A stretch of 64,000 nt of DNA from Epiperipatus broadwayi (lineage: Eukaryota > Onychophora > Udeonychophora > Euonychophora > Peripatidae), in assembly GCA_028023455.1 (NCBI GenBank), contig JAQFVV010006313.1:3389147-3453146 (forward strand). Direction: 5' to 3'. The translations under genes and the position numbers were made by a program. Each line of letters starts with the position of its first letter. Position 1 is the first letter of the stretch. Positions 1 through 17,179 of this stretch are shown here, in pieces. The notes beneath the pieces were generated by a model. It saw only the letters and a program-made list of their open reading frames with translations, had not been told where the DNA came from and searched no databases.

Positions 1-844
1 TTGTACCTGTCATTTATTTCGTCATTAATATATATCTTTACTTTCCTAGGTTCAAACCCTATGTAACGCTATTCCGTTACAATATATATATATAACAGCA
101 TTCTTAGCACTGTATGTAGTCATCACATCAGTTGGGCTATTATCTTGTGACATTAGTAAACCAATGCACAATAATATTGGCATACTAAATGATTATAGGC
201 ATGATTTATTACCCATACATACACCTATTTTATATATTAAGATGAAACTGCTATATTGATAATAGTCTCATCCATTATGTAACAGCTGTGTGGATTGGTC
301 ACATCCACTTAACACTGTATAATCTTTGTCATTTCATTTTACTTTATATTATGCTATTGTTTTAATAAACTTGTTTTAAACATAAAACTCATTCCATATA
401 TTTCTTGCTTATAGTGCTATTTTAATCCAATCCATTTTATCATATTCCAATTTCTTAATGATTTTATACGTTAAATATGCATTGTTTTAGTTAAGTTAAT
501 TAGTGTGTTAAAAAGTTTGTTTAACGCTTAAGTTATTGTTAGATTGTTAATTTCTCTTGAGTCTCACGTCTCTGCCTACTTGATGCTGGCTTGCAGATTG
601 TGTTAAGATCCAAGTATAACCTCAGATATGTCACTCATAAGGTGTTAAATCATGGAATACTGGTGAATGAGTTGATGCTTGGTCAGTCTCAGGATCTCAC
701 CATCCCATTTCGGTCAGCTTTGATGTATTTTATCTGGATTCTGGATTTTGTTTTTCGAATGTAGAAATCTGACCATTACTATATATATGACATTGTATAA
801 GTATATATTACTTCACTCATACATATATATATATATATAATACA
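1..844. other. AT-rich non-coding DNA, no gene seen
   Basis: No convincing reading frame. It has several short (TA)n runs (about 80-95 and 818-840) and slightly more complex sequence at 540-760. A GGTTCAAACCC stretch near 50-60 resembles the B-box of a tRNA-derived promoter, but no matching A-box or fold was found. The part next to 845 adjoins the 3' end of the PLE remnant that follows and could include its flank. Confidence 0.4.
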
Positions 845-889
845 TATTTTGCAGGTTCATCCGTGTTAAAAGCTTTTAATATTAATATA

Positions 890-925
890 CAGACGTTTTG
901 ACTTGGCCACACAAGCCATCCACAG
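890..925 (-). other. stem-loop in PLE 3' region, hammerhead-like core (degraded)
   Basis: Read on the minus strand: CTGTGGAT, a stem GGCTTG, loop TGTGGC, then CAAGTC and AAAACGTC. This resembles a CUGANGA / stem II / GAAA layout with changes at two core positions. Hammerhead ribozymes are known in PLEs; whether this is one is inference. Confidence 0.35.
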
Positions 926-1017
926 AGTTATAAAAGGTGGAAAGACGGTTGTAGAGACGCTACAATCACTGATTTGAATAAAACGTTAAAATTCCACCAA
1001 TAGCAAAAATGTTAAAT

Positions 1018-1599
1018 TTAGGAATGTTTTTTAAAAAAATCTTTCCAAATAGGAGGAAGTTTGCATGTATCATCTCGCTTATTGATACAACCTGGCCTTT
1101 TAAGTATCTCAATGGCTTCTCTAATTTTGCACTGGTAGAGATTATCACATCTGGATATGATCCTGGTACTAGAAAAATCAATTTTATGACCTGAATCTAT
1201 AGTATGGAGTGAGAGTGCTGATGATGATGAGTGTTGTTTAACTGCATTAGCATGCTCATCTCTCCTAACACTGATGTGATGATTACTCATACCTATGTAA
1301 GAAGCTTTACAATTTTTACATGAGATTTGATAGACATCATGAGATTCAAGAGGGATTGAATCCTTAGGCTTGGTTATTATATTGCTGATCTTTTGATGAG
1401 CAGAAAATGCTGTATCTATATTATAGCGTTTTAATATACGTCCGATACCTTCTGTAGTTCCTTTTACATATGGAACACAAATCCTAATAGCTGATTTATC
1501 ATCTTTTTGTTTCCTATTTTGTCTATTTTGGGTTTTATCCATGGAATTAAATTCCAATGGGCAACAAAAACTATTTATAAAAGAGGATGATCTTTTCAT
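1018..1599 (-). pseudogene. PLE GIY-YIG endonuclease domain (C-terminal part of PLE polyprotein)
   Basis: An open frame of 193 codons. Around residues 40-50 it reads VPYVKGTTEGIGRILKRY and around residue 76 KPKDSIPLE, both typical of the segment that links RT to nuclease in animal PLEs. The nuclease core follows: VYQISCKNC, then SYIG, then an Arg-containing helix (VRRDEH), and later SLHTIDSGHKIDF and a REAIEI stretch that supplies the usual late Glu. In the family this domain nicks target DNA. The start codon shown is only the first Met of a truncated frame. The frame itself is intact, but the RT part is absent, so it is classed as a broken gene. Confidence 0.75.
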
Positions 1600-1760
1600 G
1601 CAAAAAGGAAACTGGACAACAACTATAGATCTTATATTGCCTTTCCCAAGGCATAATAACCAAGAAATTAAGAACTTTATATTTGAAGAACATTAATATG
1701 CAAATTACAGGGATGTATAGGATAATTGCATGAACTTTTATAAATAATATCATCATGAAG

Positions 1761-2067
1761 AATTACGATTTGTAAATGTTAATTTCATTTTCTTTGTCAC
1801 TAAATCCACTTCATTGATGAAATGAAGAAGAGCAGAAATCAATAATTTTTTTATTTTTTTATATATTTAATAAAATTTAGATCTCTGTAAGAAATAATTT
1901 CATAGAAAATTATCTAAATATACTAAAGATATAACGTAAAGTTTATTTGGAGTAAGAAATTAAATATCTTTCAATTTACATTTTTATGACATGACACTAA
2001 CCTGTTGATACTAACTAAAATAGTTTAATAATCATTGCTTGTTTATAGTTGTGTGAAAGATTAACAT
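1761..2067. other. AT-rich DNA, nothing recognised
   Basis: Low-complexity A/T sequence without a supported frame, RNA gene or repeat. Confidence 0.4.
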
Positions 2068-2147
2068 TTGTATGGAATATATATATATATTAATGATGAC
2101 TAATTAATTACAGGAATCATTTTAACAGATGGAAATATTCCATACAA
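2068..2147. repeat. small inverted repeat around a (TA)n core
   Basis: TTGTATGGAATAT at 2,068-2,080 is matched in inverted orientation by ATATTCCATACAA at 2,135-2,147. The loop holds a (TA)n run and about 40 bases of other sequence. It could be a small foldback relic or a (TA)n palindrome like those at 36 and 40 kb. Confidence 0.5.
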
Positions 2148-2159
2148 GTTTAGTTATTA

Positions 2160-2310
2160 TATATCTAATTGAATATATTCTAGCACGTGTGCGTGTGCGG
2201 CAACTGTTCCAAAAAGCTATAAAGTGTTAATATAAAATAGATAACTAAAACTAAACGAGCTGAGCGCTTTCAAAGAATCTTGCTTTCATAATCATAGCAT
2301 GCTACTACGT
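2160..2310. other. short higher-complexity island of unknown origin
   Basis: Between AT-rich flanks lies a stretch with GTGTGCGTGTGCGGCAAC and GAGCTGAGCGCTTTC. It is more GC-rich than its surroundings and may be a remnant of a short repeat. No promoter boxes or frame could be confirmed. Confidence 0.25.
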
Positions 2311-2316
2311 TTAATG

Positions 2317-2432
2317 ATATGCAAATATGCTATAATATATATATATATATATATTCCAAAAGTAAAAATATATTTTTAATATATGCAAATATGCTATAAT
2401 ATATATATATATATATATTCCAAAAGTAAAAA
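2317..2432 (+). repeat. two-unit direct repeat containing (TA)n
   Basis: A unit beginning ATATGCAAATATGCTATAAT, continuing through a (TA)n run and ending ATTCCAAAAGTAAAA, occurs at 2,317-2,367 and again at 2,381-2,432 with almost no differences. This is a recent local tandem duplication. Confidence 0.75.
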
Positions 2433-4090
2433 AATATTTGACATAATTGAATATAGTAAGTTTAGTATTATATATTTTTATATAGTATATATTTTTTGAA
2501 AATTATAAAAACTTCATTCACCATGTTTTCAACTATTGAATGGTGCGCAGTGTTGTAAAATGAATATATATCTACTATGGCAAAATAGAATGTATTTAAA
2601 ATTTAGATATTATAAAATAGTAGATATACAAATAGAAACATTCACAATATTTCCTTTTGTTATATGTTTTAAAATTTAAAATATTTATTTGTTAAATAAA
2701 TATTTGTTATATTTTATATTAAACCAAATGGTGTCTCTAATTTATTTATTTATTTCATTTTACAAGATAAAATGAAACACGCACGTTTATATATATATAT
2801 ATATAATTTTATTGAATATCCTAATAACTTATTGAAACCCATTTTAAAGAGATTTATTGAGATTATATTAAATATTATTATTGCTGTAATATATTAATAG
2901 GAACTCCTAAAGAGAGTCAATTATTAAATCTCCCTGAATTTAAAATCTGTGCACTACGGTTAAATCAATTAAGGTGAATATTGAATGATTTGATTTATAT
3001 TGCTGATAAATTATTTATTTGAAATAGATGTAATTTTAGATTAAAATTTGGTCACATCATTCATGGCACCCTATATGAAGACTTCAAATCCGATTATAGT
3101 TAGATGCGACCGCCTCGGTTTCTTTTTGAGAGGATGCGTAACCTTACAATATGCATTGTGACCATCAGTTTTTGATATAAAGCTCAATGTCAAGTTTTGT
3201 GATATGTTATTAAAAAAATAATAGTTTAATTTTTAAATAAATAAACTTTGTTCTTAAATAATAATTAAAATGTATATATAACTTATTAATTATTTCAGAA
3301 TAGATATTAGAAGATAGTAGTAGCTTAAAGATTGTTTTATAAGTGTAATTTTATAAGTCTTAAATTCCTTAAGTAACTCTTTTATAACTTTTAATAATTA
3401 CACTTGAGTTATTACTCATTTATAGTATTAATGAGCTTAACGTTTAAAATAGTAACGCTAAAATAATCTTAAATTTGTTGTCATATATTTTATTATAGTA
3501 AAATATCATAGAAGGACTTTAAAATGACTATAAAATTTAAACTAAGTCTTAGATATTTAAATTACTTGCCAGAAAAGAGGATTATTTAATTTATTAGTAT
3601 TGTAATTTTGTGTTAATTAGAAATCTTAATGTTTAGCTTTAAAAAAATGTGTTAATTTAAAAACAATAATTAGCTTCTATATTTAAGTTAGCATTCTTAA
3701 ATAAAAAAAAATTAATTGTGGAATATGAGTGTTTCTGCATATGAAAGATAATAATTATTTAAAGTCTTCCTAATTAAAATTTAACATTTTAAGTTCGATG
3801 TTTTAAAATATATCTCTTTTAAAAATATATATAATAATAAAAAATATATTCTAAGACCTTATAATAAAAAATGTTTAAAATAAATATTATCAATATTACA
3901 TTGATATAATTTTATTTTATTAAATAATAAATGAAATACACAAGCTTATTAATATACCTGTGTCTATAAATGTAATATATAGGATATATGAGCACAGACT
4001 TTCACACGACCCACCACTCTCCACACTATCTCATATCACAGATATATTTGAACACATATAGTTTGAAAAGATAAATAATGACCAATATAA
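2433..4090. other. AT-rich DNA, no gene seen
   Basis: No supported frame. A short less AT-rich stretch near 3,045-3,150 has no recognisable structure. The rest is A/T-rich with short (TA)n runs, for example near 2,790. Confidence 0.4.
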
Positions 4091-4335
4091 GTATTTCATG
4101 CTAAACCAGCAATCATCAATTGGTCCAGATTGCCATCTCTACACATATATGCTTCAAGTACTCAGATATATATTAAGATAGCCAATGCTCGTACTTTAAT
4201 GGACAGGCTTCAATCCACTCCACACTCCAACTCTTCAACCATCTATCCAATTGAAAATCTGATGATGGAATGCTCAAAGGCCACCCTGAGGCCGAGATTC
4301 TTGTCGCACCCATGTTGACCTAAGATCAGTCTGAC
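4091..4335. other. moderately GC-rich island of unknown function
   Basis: About 240 bases with clearly higher complexity and G+C than the flanks, including a 62-codon plus-strand frame (4,130-4,318) without recognisable motifs. It might be an exon-sized remnant, a repeat fragment or a degraded SINE; I do not recognise it. No splice context was convincing. Confidence 0.25.
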
Positions 4336-7300
4336 CCCTCATGTACAGGATATAATACTTTAATGTATTTAAAAAATGTATTACTTTTTTATTAAAGCAA
4401 TATATTTCATTATTAAATAACTTGTTAAAAATTATTAAAAGATGATGTAACATTTAAATTATTTGTTTGACTTTCTGTCTAGATGATGGTCTCTAAACTA
4501 TTCATGAATTGTGCAAATTACACTTATTTTTAAAACTTTGCAACACATACTATAGAAACATTAACCGTTTGATATTTGTGTCATTGAAGATGAACTTTGA
4601 CTGTCAATCACATCAATCAAATCCAATCATTCTGACTTGCGTTATATAAGACATGTTGTGAGATTCACACACACATACCTATTTACCTTTCCTCTCCTCA
4701 AAACATCTAATTTCACTACAGTTATAATTTTTAACTGATTTTATTTTAATAAGTTAGTAATATGCATTGTGAAGTAGTAATATGTATCTGTTATTTCTAT
4801 AACCAAAACTTTCTCAACTCTTTGAACTTCAACAATAATTGTATTATAAGAAATTCAATAGCAAATCTATTAATACTGGAATTGTTTTTTCTGAAATATA
4901 TTGTAACAGTAATGTTTAATCAAATGTATTACCATAGTTTTGCAAAAACTTTGTTAATTTCACATTATTTATTCTATTTAAAGTTCATTTTAGAACAGAT
5001 AATTTCTAGGATATATGCAAAAAGTTTGAAAATATTTGACACTAATTTTAAAAATATTATAATGTACTTTTTAAAGAACTTTATGCAACTATTATACATA
5101 AAGTAAGTTAAATATTTTTATCATATTTCATACATATTCTATTTTTATATAATTTCATTTTATATGGAATACAGAGTATTTAACAAAATTGCAGAACCTT
5201 TTCAATGGTAAAAGAATTTTTTAAAATGCTACTTTTTAAAACTATTATATTTATTGCCATGAAATAATTGAATAATTGAAAGACTTTATTATGCATTTGT
5301 GTTATTTAATGAAACGTATGTGGCTGTGTTCCATAATAAAATATCTTCTTATTTGAATAAAATTATATTTGAATATAACATAAAACTCAGCTTTGACTTC
5401 ATGAATATTAATCATCATATTGCCAACAAAAGTCTTAAATTTATTTAGTATGTTTTTGGTTATTTTAAATGCTTTATATAAAGAAAAATATACAATTTTT
5501 TTTATTAATTGTTAATATTTGCAAAAGTTAATTTTTCTCATCTACAGAAATTACAAATGGTAACATAATAAATATGATTTTTTTTATTCAAATTAAATTT
5601 AAAGAATGAAATATGGTCTTCAATATGTTGATGTCAAGTTATTAAATATGTCTACCTTAAATGAAGTTCATTATTTAATTTATTTCTATGTTCAATCTAG
5701 TCTCCAAAAATATTAATTTAAATTTATTCTAACTTATCATGCTCCATTTACAGAATATTTACTCTTTGTTACAATCATCAGCAAAGTATAAAATGAGCTT
5801 TTTAAAAAAATGTTCAGTTTATTTATATAATATGCTATGTGAAATGTCCGATACTCATTATATTTATTATTCCACTTATTAAATTTCTAGTCATCATGTC
5901 AAAATGGCAAAGACTATTTGTGTTAGTGACTTCAAGTATTTTCTTCTTTATATTTTGTGATTTGTCATGTGTGATAATTTAATTTATAATATTACTTCAA
6001 TATCCCATAAAGTTTTCAGGATGGTCAAAAATCCTTTTTATTGACTCTATCCAGTATAATGGAATAAATATCAAGATGAATAGCTCTTTTTTATTTTATT
6101 TGTAACAGATATAAATATTAATTTTATTATTTATTTTAAATGTTATGTATTTATTTCTATGTATTTTTGTATAATTTTTAGGTATGATTTTAATAGCTAT
6201 TTTATACTAAGTTCTCAGAGTATTTCTATAATAATAATATTTTTAATGCATTATACTTGTCCCTTTTAAAGTTATTTTTGAATGTGTGCAAATGCTGGAA
6301 TAGTTTCAGAAGCTGGTTTTTGTTTTTTATTGATTAATTATTATGCCACAATTTTATATTAACTATGTTTTGCAAAAATTATTGTTTTATCAGTGTTTCA
6401 TAACACTTGGTTATAGTTGTTTTAAGAAATAGCAGTATTAGTCTCTCTTTTATAGTTTTTTATAGTTTAATATATCTTGCCAGTGAGTTTGTTATTAATT
6501 TTTGTGATATTAAGCATGTATTTTTTTTATTTAGACAAACCCTTTTTCTTTTAATTGTTCATTGTTATTTTTCCTGAATAGTGACAAAATCTTAGTTCAT
6601 TACTATCCTCAGGTTATAGATGCTTCTTTGAGTTCATGTAATCATCTTAATTTGCTTTTGTTTTCTTACTTGTTAATGTGTATTTTCTTAATGATATATT
6701 TTATCTAAATCCATGGATAATGTACTACCATAACATTATCCTGGTATTTAATATTTTAAAGACATTGCAGTATACTACCTACCCCTTCATTCACACTCTT
6801 TGTTTATCTGAGGGTTTGTGATGTTTAGGTCTTGTAGTCATGCCTTGATAACATGGAAAATGTTAAATCTGACAAAATATGTAAAATTAGATTTATAATT
6901 AAATATTTGGATATATAGAATCATATACATAGTTAGTATTCATCATCAAACAAATATTGATAATCTTATTTTTATTTAAAGTATTGAATATTTCAATTTA
7001 TGATCTTTATAATTGTAAGATAGTGTGTTAAATGTGAGAATTTATTGAAATTACTGAAGCCATAGAAGGTTATGCTAACCATTGGATATCATTGTTATTA
7101 TATCTAAATTGTAATGCATAATTTCCTTTTATATTATTTGTATTCAGTTTTGGGTGAATTATTTGTTTTTGAAATAGTAATTTTGTAAGTTGTAAGTAAC
7201 AAGATAGCTTGATATTTTTCATTAAATGTTATTAGTGTTAATAAGCATTTTTATTATTAAGTCCTACATATTTCTATTTATCCTCATCTGGATCTTTCAG

Positions 7301-8187
7301 GATCTTTTAATATTTTTCCACACAATTATATTTGCTTATTTATGCATTAAAAGTACATGAAAATAAAGAAATATGATATGAAAGTCACTTTACATAAAAT
7401 TGTATTTCTGATGTTAAAATTATATCAAGGAAGATTATTTATTTCATTAAAAATAAAATCATTTTGTTTAATTGAAATAAGTTTACTTTAGTCAATTTTA
7501 TTTATTCATTAAAAAAGTTGAAAGATCACTTTAATTTATTCATCATCAGTTAAGATAACACTATTTCATGGTTTTATTTTTATTGATATATTGAGTAGTT
7601 CAAGAAATCTATTTCTACAGATGATATCATGAATGTCCTCTTAGTGTGTTATCATTATTTTTAAATTTAAAAGTTTTTCATGTTTAATGTTAATTGTAAA
7701 TTTTATAATTGTATTGTTCAATAAAATATTATCTTAAGGATAAGGTCATGTCTTGTGTCAGTGTTAGTTTACTAAGATCACATTCTTGATAGGTTTTTAA
7801 GAAATAAAGAGAAGAACAAAATTAGTGATTATGAGATATTTCATCATAAAGAACCCTGAAATTTATTTACTTATAAGATTATCTGAAAAAAATATAATTT
7901 TAGATCAAATTATTTTATGAAAGAGCTATAAAATAATAGAATACATATGTTAATTTGATAAAAGAAGAATCCTAAACTAAATCTGATCACTGTAGAAAAA
8001 CAATCATAGTCATTATTGGATTTAGGAGCATTTTGAGTATGTGATGATGAAAGAAGATTTAAAAGTAATCTTACCCTTTTGGATCATATGTTTAAAATGT
8101 TAAGAGTTATGAGCTTTTATGAAAGAGGCTGAGAATTCTCCTTTTCTTAATTTGCTGTCTTTCTACATTTGTCATATTAATGCTTAT
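4336..8187. other. long AT-rich DNA, no gene seen
   Basis: Nearly 4 kb of A/T-rich sequence. The longest frame (4,762-5,106, 114 codons, plus strand) is rich in Leu/Ile/Phe/Tyr/Asn as expected by chance at this composition and has no family motif. No mobile-element motif was seen. Confidence 0.45.
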
Positions 8188-8854
<667 letters not shown>

Positions 8855-10097
8855 CATGTTTCAAAGGATAAACTTTATTAGTATTCTAAAAGGTTACACA
8901 AGTTACATTTGACAACATAGTTCTTATATATAAATTGTTTGCACAAAACTGCATATGTACAATGATTTGATCAGTAACTGTATGCATTATCAAACTAAAA
9001 GTATCTAAGAAAAAAAACAGTTCAACAAAGTCAATGATGATCACTCAATCATATGATTATATTCAATTAGATATACTTCAATTAAATTAAAGCAGGAATG
9101 TGTCTAGTTTGTGTCAGTTGACTTTAGAACTGCCACAAGGATCCATATTAGATATAGTTTTCTTGTTAGTGCTTTTATATAAGTTCTTGTATATTCCAGG
9201 TGTCAATATACTTAGATTGATCTGTAATCTTCAGGTCTCTTTCATGTATGGTTTGCAGCTTATTTCTGAACATGTTTGGATGTCTTCTGGGGTTATAATT
9301 GTATATGAAATTACACCTTGTACACCATAAGGCATAGAGTAAAAATGTGCAGATTCTTATTTCAGCAAAGATACCCCTTTTATAAGAGACAAAAAGGGTT
9401 TTCCTATTGATTTTTTTATCCTTGAGTGAAGTACTAAAAATTTCACAAATATTTTCTAGACTTGAGCATGAGAAAAGAAGGTGGTTTTGTGTCTCCGAGT
9501 CCCTATGGCAAAGATTTCGTATATCATCTATATCTTTATAGTTTCTTTGATTTTTCAAAAAGTCTTGCATAGGTAGCAAGTCCAGATTTATCTTTAAGGG
9601 GAAAGTCAAAATATTTTGGTTCAAGTGACCATAGTTTGAATTTGTGACATAATTGTTTATTAGTGATATGAAGTGGAGTTTGTACATCATCTTGACTTGG
9701 ATGTAGAAGTTAATAAACTTCCCAATATTTATATTTGGCTTGTGGTGGTTTAAAGTTAAGAGTGTGGATTGTTAATAATGATGTAAGTAGTATGTTCAGA
9801 TATCCCTGGAGAGGAGGTGATCTATCTGTAGGGGTAATCTTGGCAGAAATTTTTAAATATGGGGATTTTTGTGCACGTGTAGATAATATGTTCAATGTAT
9901 TTTGTATCCTGAAGACATGTATTGAGTGAAGGCCAATGCCATTTTGTGAAAGGGGTTTTCTTAGACGTTTTACTGATATTGAGATAATCTTTTTTCCCCA
10001 GAATAATTACCTGCATAAGGAGTCTATCTTATTTGTAAATGCCTTGGTATAAATGATTGTTGGAGTAAAATAAGAGATTTTTTGTAATCACTAGCAT
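8855..10097 (-). mobile_element. LINE copy E (5'-truncated non-LTR retrotransposon)
   Basis: Minus strand, 3' end at 8,855 with the terminal motif AATAAAGTTTATCCTTTGAA just before the (TAA)n tail. Only the C-terminal third of ORF2 remains. The 5' end at about 10,097 abuts the next (TTA)n tract, so both flanks are TAA repeats. It is related to copies A-D by the ALWCTRC motif and the final Cys/His segment. Truncation from the 5' side is the usual result of incomplete reverse transcription. Confidence 0.8.
9175..10016 (-). pseudogene. LINE E ORF2 C-terminal fragment (thumb region and Cys/His finger)
   Basis: Three frames must be combined. The first (about 9,900-10,016, frame-shifted) carries LGKK and an NGIGLHSI-like motif seen after the RT domain in copies A-D. 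The second (9,710-9,895) ends in KYKYWEVY. The third (9,175-9,690) holds the finger remnant C-x-n-E-T-x-n-H-x4-C, whose first Cys pair is incomplete, and the family signature ALWCTRC. At least two frameshifts or stops separate them. The family function is the tail of a reverse transcriptase that binds element RNA; this fragment has no catalytic residues. Confidence 0.7.
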
Positions 10098-13556
<3,459 letters not shown>

Positions 13557-13836
13557 CTTTCAAGATAATTTTATTTGACCTATAAGTGATTACAAAAAAA
13601 ATAAAAACAAAAAAAATAACAAGAAATAACTAGACGAGGTTACAGGGTGGTATATACAAAGAAGAAATGATTCAAAAGTCAGTAGAATATAACCTGTAGA
13701 TGCAAGGTGAATATTAAATCTAGTCTATAACGAAATACCTTTGTTAGTAAACCCTGTTTTGGCAAGTTATGGTTGGAGGGTTTTATTAAAACATAATAAG
13801 ATATTAGATCATAATAAATATTTTCATATAAATTAT

Positions 13837-16800
13837 TTAGGGGTTGGTTGGAGAGGTGCTGTTTAGACCAGTTGTGAAATCCCAGGTTAGTATGGCCAGG
13901 TATGGATCGGCCTGTCTCTTGTCTGTTTCTTGGATATTTTTAATTATGCTGAGGAAGCAGTTATTGATTTCGTTAAGCGGTAATTTTTGAAAAATCACCT
14001 TGCATCTGGTCAACCAGATGGCAAAGTTTATGTAGGTGGTGAGCCTGATTTCAGTGAAAATGCCTCTATTTAAAACCCCTTCAAGAGATGTTAGATCTGG
14101 ACCATTATTATCAATGTGTTTCTGAAAGTTTTGTCTTAGTCCTTGCCAGACCGGACAAAGGCGAAGGATATGGACCATATCTTCTGGGCTGGAAAGACAG
14201 AGACAACATATGGGATCTATGCAGAAGCCTCTTCTATTAAGAAATATAGCAGTGGAGAGGCTACCAAGGTTAATTTTGAGAAGGAAGTCTGTGTGTTTAG
14301 GTGCTAGTTTCAATCTACGGGCTAGTTTGCACAGTTTGTTTATGTTGATGGGGAGGTAAGTGTGTGCCTTCTGGGTATTTGAGTTGGATAGGTTGAAGGC
14401 TTCCTAATAGGTTATTTTTGAATTGAACATGGTCGCGGAAGGTACTATGTGCGTAAAAATGTATGAGATCTGCATTTGAAGCCAGATGGGAGTGAACCTC
14501 TGAGGGGGCGGTCTATCAGTGGGAAGCACTTGTTCTTTGGGAAGTGGACATTGGAAGATCCTGCAATCAGAATAAAGTTTATGGATCATAGTGTAAGTTC
14601 TCTGTATTGCGAATACCTTTATTGAATGCAGTCCCAGTCCATTCATGTTTCTTGGCTTTTGAAGGGTGCGCAGACTGATAAATGATCTGCCCCCACCTCT
14701 ACAGAGTCGCAGACAATGGGATTCTACTTTTTTAATGAAAGTTTCTGTTAGTTTAAAACCCGCAAGATAATATATAATCTTGGGGAGTATGAGGGAGTTT
14801 AAGAGTGAAACCTTTCCAAATGTAGATATATATATTCTTGAGAGGCATGTTATGATGATGTCTATTTTGTTTAGTAGTCTTCGTTGTGTTTCCATCCTCA
14901 TTGCTGTAGGGGATAGTGACATATTGAATCCCAAGAAAGGCATAGCTTGTAATGAACCTGTTATCCTGTTAGCTGTTTTGATATTCCAAATTGCCGATTT
15001 GTTTCTGTTAATGGTAAGCCCATGCGTCTGAGCATAGTGCTGTAATAGGCTTTCAAGAATGTTTATTTCTTCAGATGATTTAAGAAACACCACTACATCA
15101 TCCATGTAGGAGATGTGGGAGATGTTTTCATTAAGAAGAGGGATGGAGATCCCAGGCAGTGCATCCTCAATGCTCAAAAGCAAGGGATTTATATAGATCA
15201 TGAAGAGGAGAGCACTTAAAGGGGAGCCCTGGGGAATGGAGATGCAGAGTTTGAACCCAGGGGCAATTCTCCCATTTAGAGAAAAAAAATCTCTTGATTT
15301 GCTAGGAGATTCTCTATGATCTGAATGTATGCCAAAGGAACATGAAGAGCCTCTAGTTCACCAAGTAGTACATCTATTCGGACAGAGTCAAAAGCCCCGG
15401 CAAAGTCTAGTTGGACTGCAACTGGCTGGGATTGTTTTGTTCTACGGATATGATCAACGAGGAGTCGAAATCGGCTTACGGCATCACCAGTCGATGAACC
15501 CCTCTTAGCATATTGATGCCTGGAAAGTTTTGATATGATTTTCTCTTGAATTTTATCTTTTATAATGCTTTCAATAATTTTGATTAGGAGAGGAACCATG
15601 GATATTGGCCTAATGTTATTTAAGTCTACAGGTAAATCTTTCTTTTTTATGAAAGGGACCACTGATATAGGATAGATCCCTGGAAGATGTAGGCTATCAG
15701 TGGCTAAAAGATCAATTATTCCCCTTGTAACATGTATGGTAAATTTTTCCAAGTGTAACAGAAGAAATCTAGGAATTCTGTGCATGCCGGGATGAGTGTG
15801 TTCAGGCAGGCTTTTAATTTTGGAGATGATATCAGCTTCAGTAATGCTGTGAGAGTTATTTGAGTCTATCACAAATTTGTGTCGTCTGGCAACAGTTCCA
15901 ATGGGCTGTAGTTTGGTGGAATAATAATCCCTAATTTTGTTAAGCATACTGATGCCAGAGTAAGTAATACCGTCAAGGCACAAAGAGGAGGGTGTGTGAT
16001 TTCTTTTTCCTGACCCGAGGGCCCATCTGATATAACCTGGAGTCCAACAATCTTGTTGTTCCAGATAATTGTGTGCTCACTTAATACGAATATATTCCAC
16101 AAGATTCATTCTGGTTTGTTTATATGTATGTTTTAGGAGTAGAATTTGTGGGATGTTGTGTTCTGTAACTTGGATGCTTTTCAGTTCAGATGTAGTCCGA
16201 TCAAGTTCTGAGAGTAATCTTAATGGCCCTTTCTGGTATCTATTGTATTGGTTAATAAACTTTTGTGTTGTGGTTATAAATGTATTCCATCCTTGTAATG
16301 CTGGTAGATTCCATATCTTCTGTTCTTGAAAGGTGATGTATATATCTGAGATTAATTGGGGGGGGCACATTGTGCCTGTTGATCGTCCAGGGGAGGTTGG
16401 TTGATGTATGAAGTTGTGGTTGCAATTTGATGGTAGCTTGAACAGCGAGATGATCTGAAAAGGCAATAGGCCAGAGCTGTGTATCTATGAACGAGATCAT
16501 TTCAGGAGAGTAGAATATGAGGTCTATGAGCGAGTGAGTTCTTCTGGTATAGAAAGAGAAGGCTCCTTCATGAAAGAGTGCTTTCCCACTGTGTATGTTT
16601 CTAGCAACCATCTTTCAATATTTTTTCTCAAAATTGTCAAAAGTGTGGTTGAAATCACCAAGCCAGATAACTGGGCTAGGGTTCGATCTAATTGCTATGT
16701 TTATATTATGTATAACTTTGTGTACCATTTGTTCATCTTTAACCAGATACACATTGATAAGAGTGAACAGAAAACCCTGGATTTGTATAGTAGCAATAAT

Positions 16801-17109
16801 GCAATTGGTATCTATGTGCAGGATTTTGAAGAAGTCAATAATTGAATTTCTATTGATGATGAGAGCAACCCCAGCGGTAGCTGAGATGGAGAAAGAGTAA
16901 ATAAAGTAACCAAAGCTCTCAATTGTTTTTATTATCGTGGGGTCTGTGTGAAGGTGAAGCTTAGTTTCTGATAAGCAAAGTATATCTGGTTTTTGGAGTT
17001 TGAACCAGTGTGAGATAATAAACGCCCTGTCTTTGGAGTTAAGCCCCTGATGTTGAGTGATGTTATTGTGAATGACATTTTGAAGTAGGTTGCTTGGTTT
17101 CTTGTTCAT
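13837..17109 (-). pseudogene. LINE A ORF2: APE endonuclease, reverse transcriptase, C-terminal finger
   Basis: Starts with ITQHQGLNSKDRAF (APE N-terminal block), LSETKL (catalytic Glu) and WLGDFNHTF (16,615-17,109). After an in-frame stop at 16,615-16,617 the nuclease continues to FSDH (16,252-16,611). RT part one is 15,276-15,983 (NIRPISMVPL, HQYAKRGSS, DFAGAFDSV). RT part two is 14,404-15,201 (QGSPLSALLF just upstream, SYMDDVVVF, NGLGLHSI). The C-terminal finger C-x2-C-x8-H-x4-C and the FAIWLTRC signature are in 13,837-14,313. Pieces at 15,869-16,466 form the linker in shifted frames. There are at least five breaks. The domain order fits APE-type LINEs; the exact clade (possibly near Tx1/L1) needs a tree. 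Confidence 0.85.
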
Positions 17110-17179
17110 TAGCTAGAATACTTGCAGTGAGCTGGTAGTCTTTTTGCATTAGGCAGACTTCAGGATCAGTTGATGGGAT

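Larger units (their letters stand above)
845..1760 (-). mobile_element. Penelope-like element, 3' remnant
   Basis: A 5'-truncated PLE read on the minus strand. The recognisable part is a GIY-YIG endonuclease reading frame (1,018-1,599), followed by a 3' untranslated part. That part holds a stem-loop at 890-925 with a GGCTTG/CAAGTC-type stem, a motif that recurs near other PLE ends. The RT domain is missing. Upstream sequence to about 1,760 has readable but frame-shifted pieces that I cannot assign firmly. PLEs are retroelements in which an RT is joined to a GIY-YIG nuclease; this copy could not move on its own. Confidence 0.7.

Noticed and set aside
1-130. tRNA-derived SINE based on GGTTCAAACCC
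   Set aside because: Only a B-box-like match; no A-box, fold or repeat partner could be found.
4762-5106. 114-codon frame as a protein gene
   Set aside because: Composition is Leu/Ile/Phe/Asn/Tyr biased as expected by chance in A/T-rich DNA; no motif, no supporting context.
16069-16900. Plus-strand frames opposite LINE A (for example 16,534-16,845)
   Set aside because: They lie antisense to the LINE A endonuclease and have no motifs of their own.
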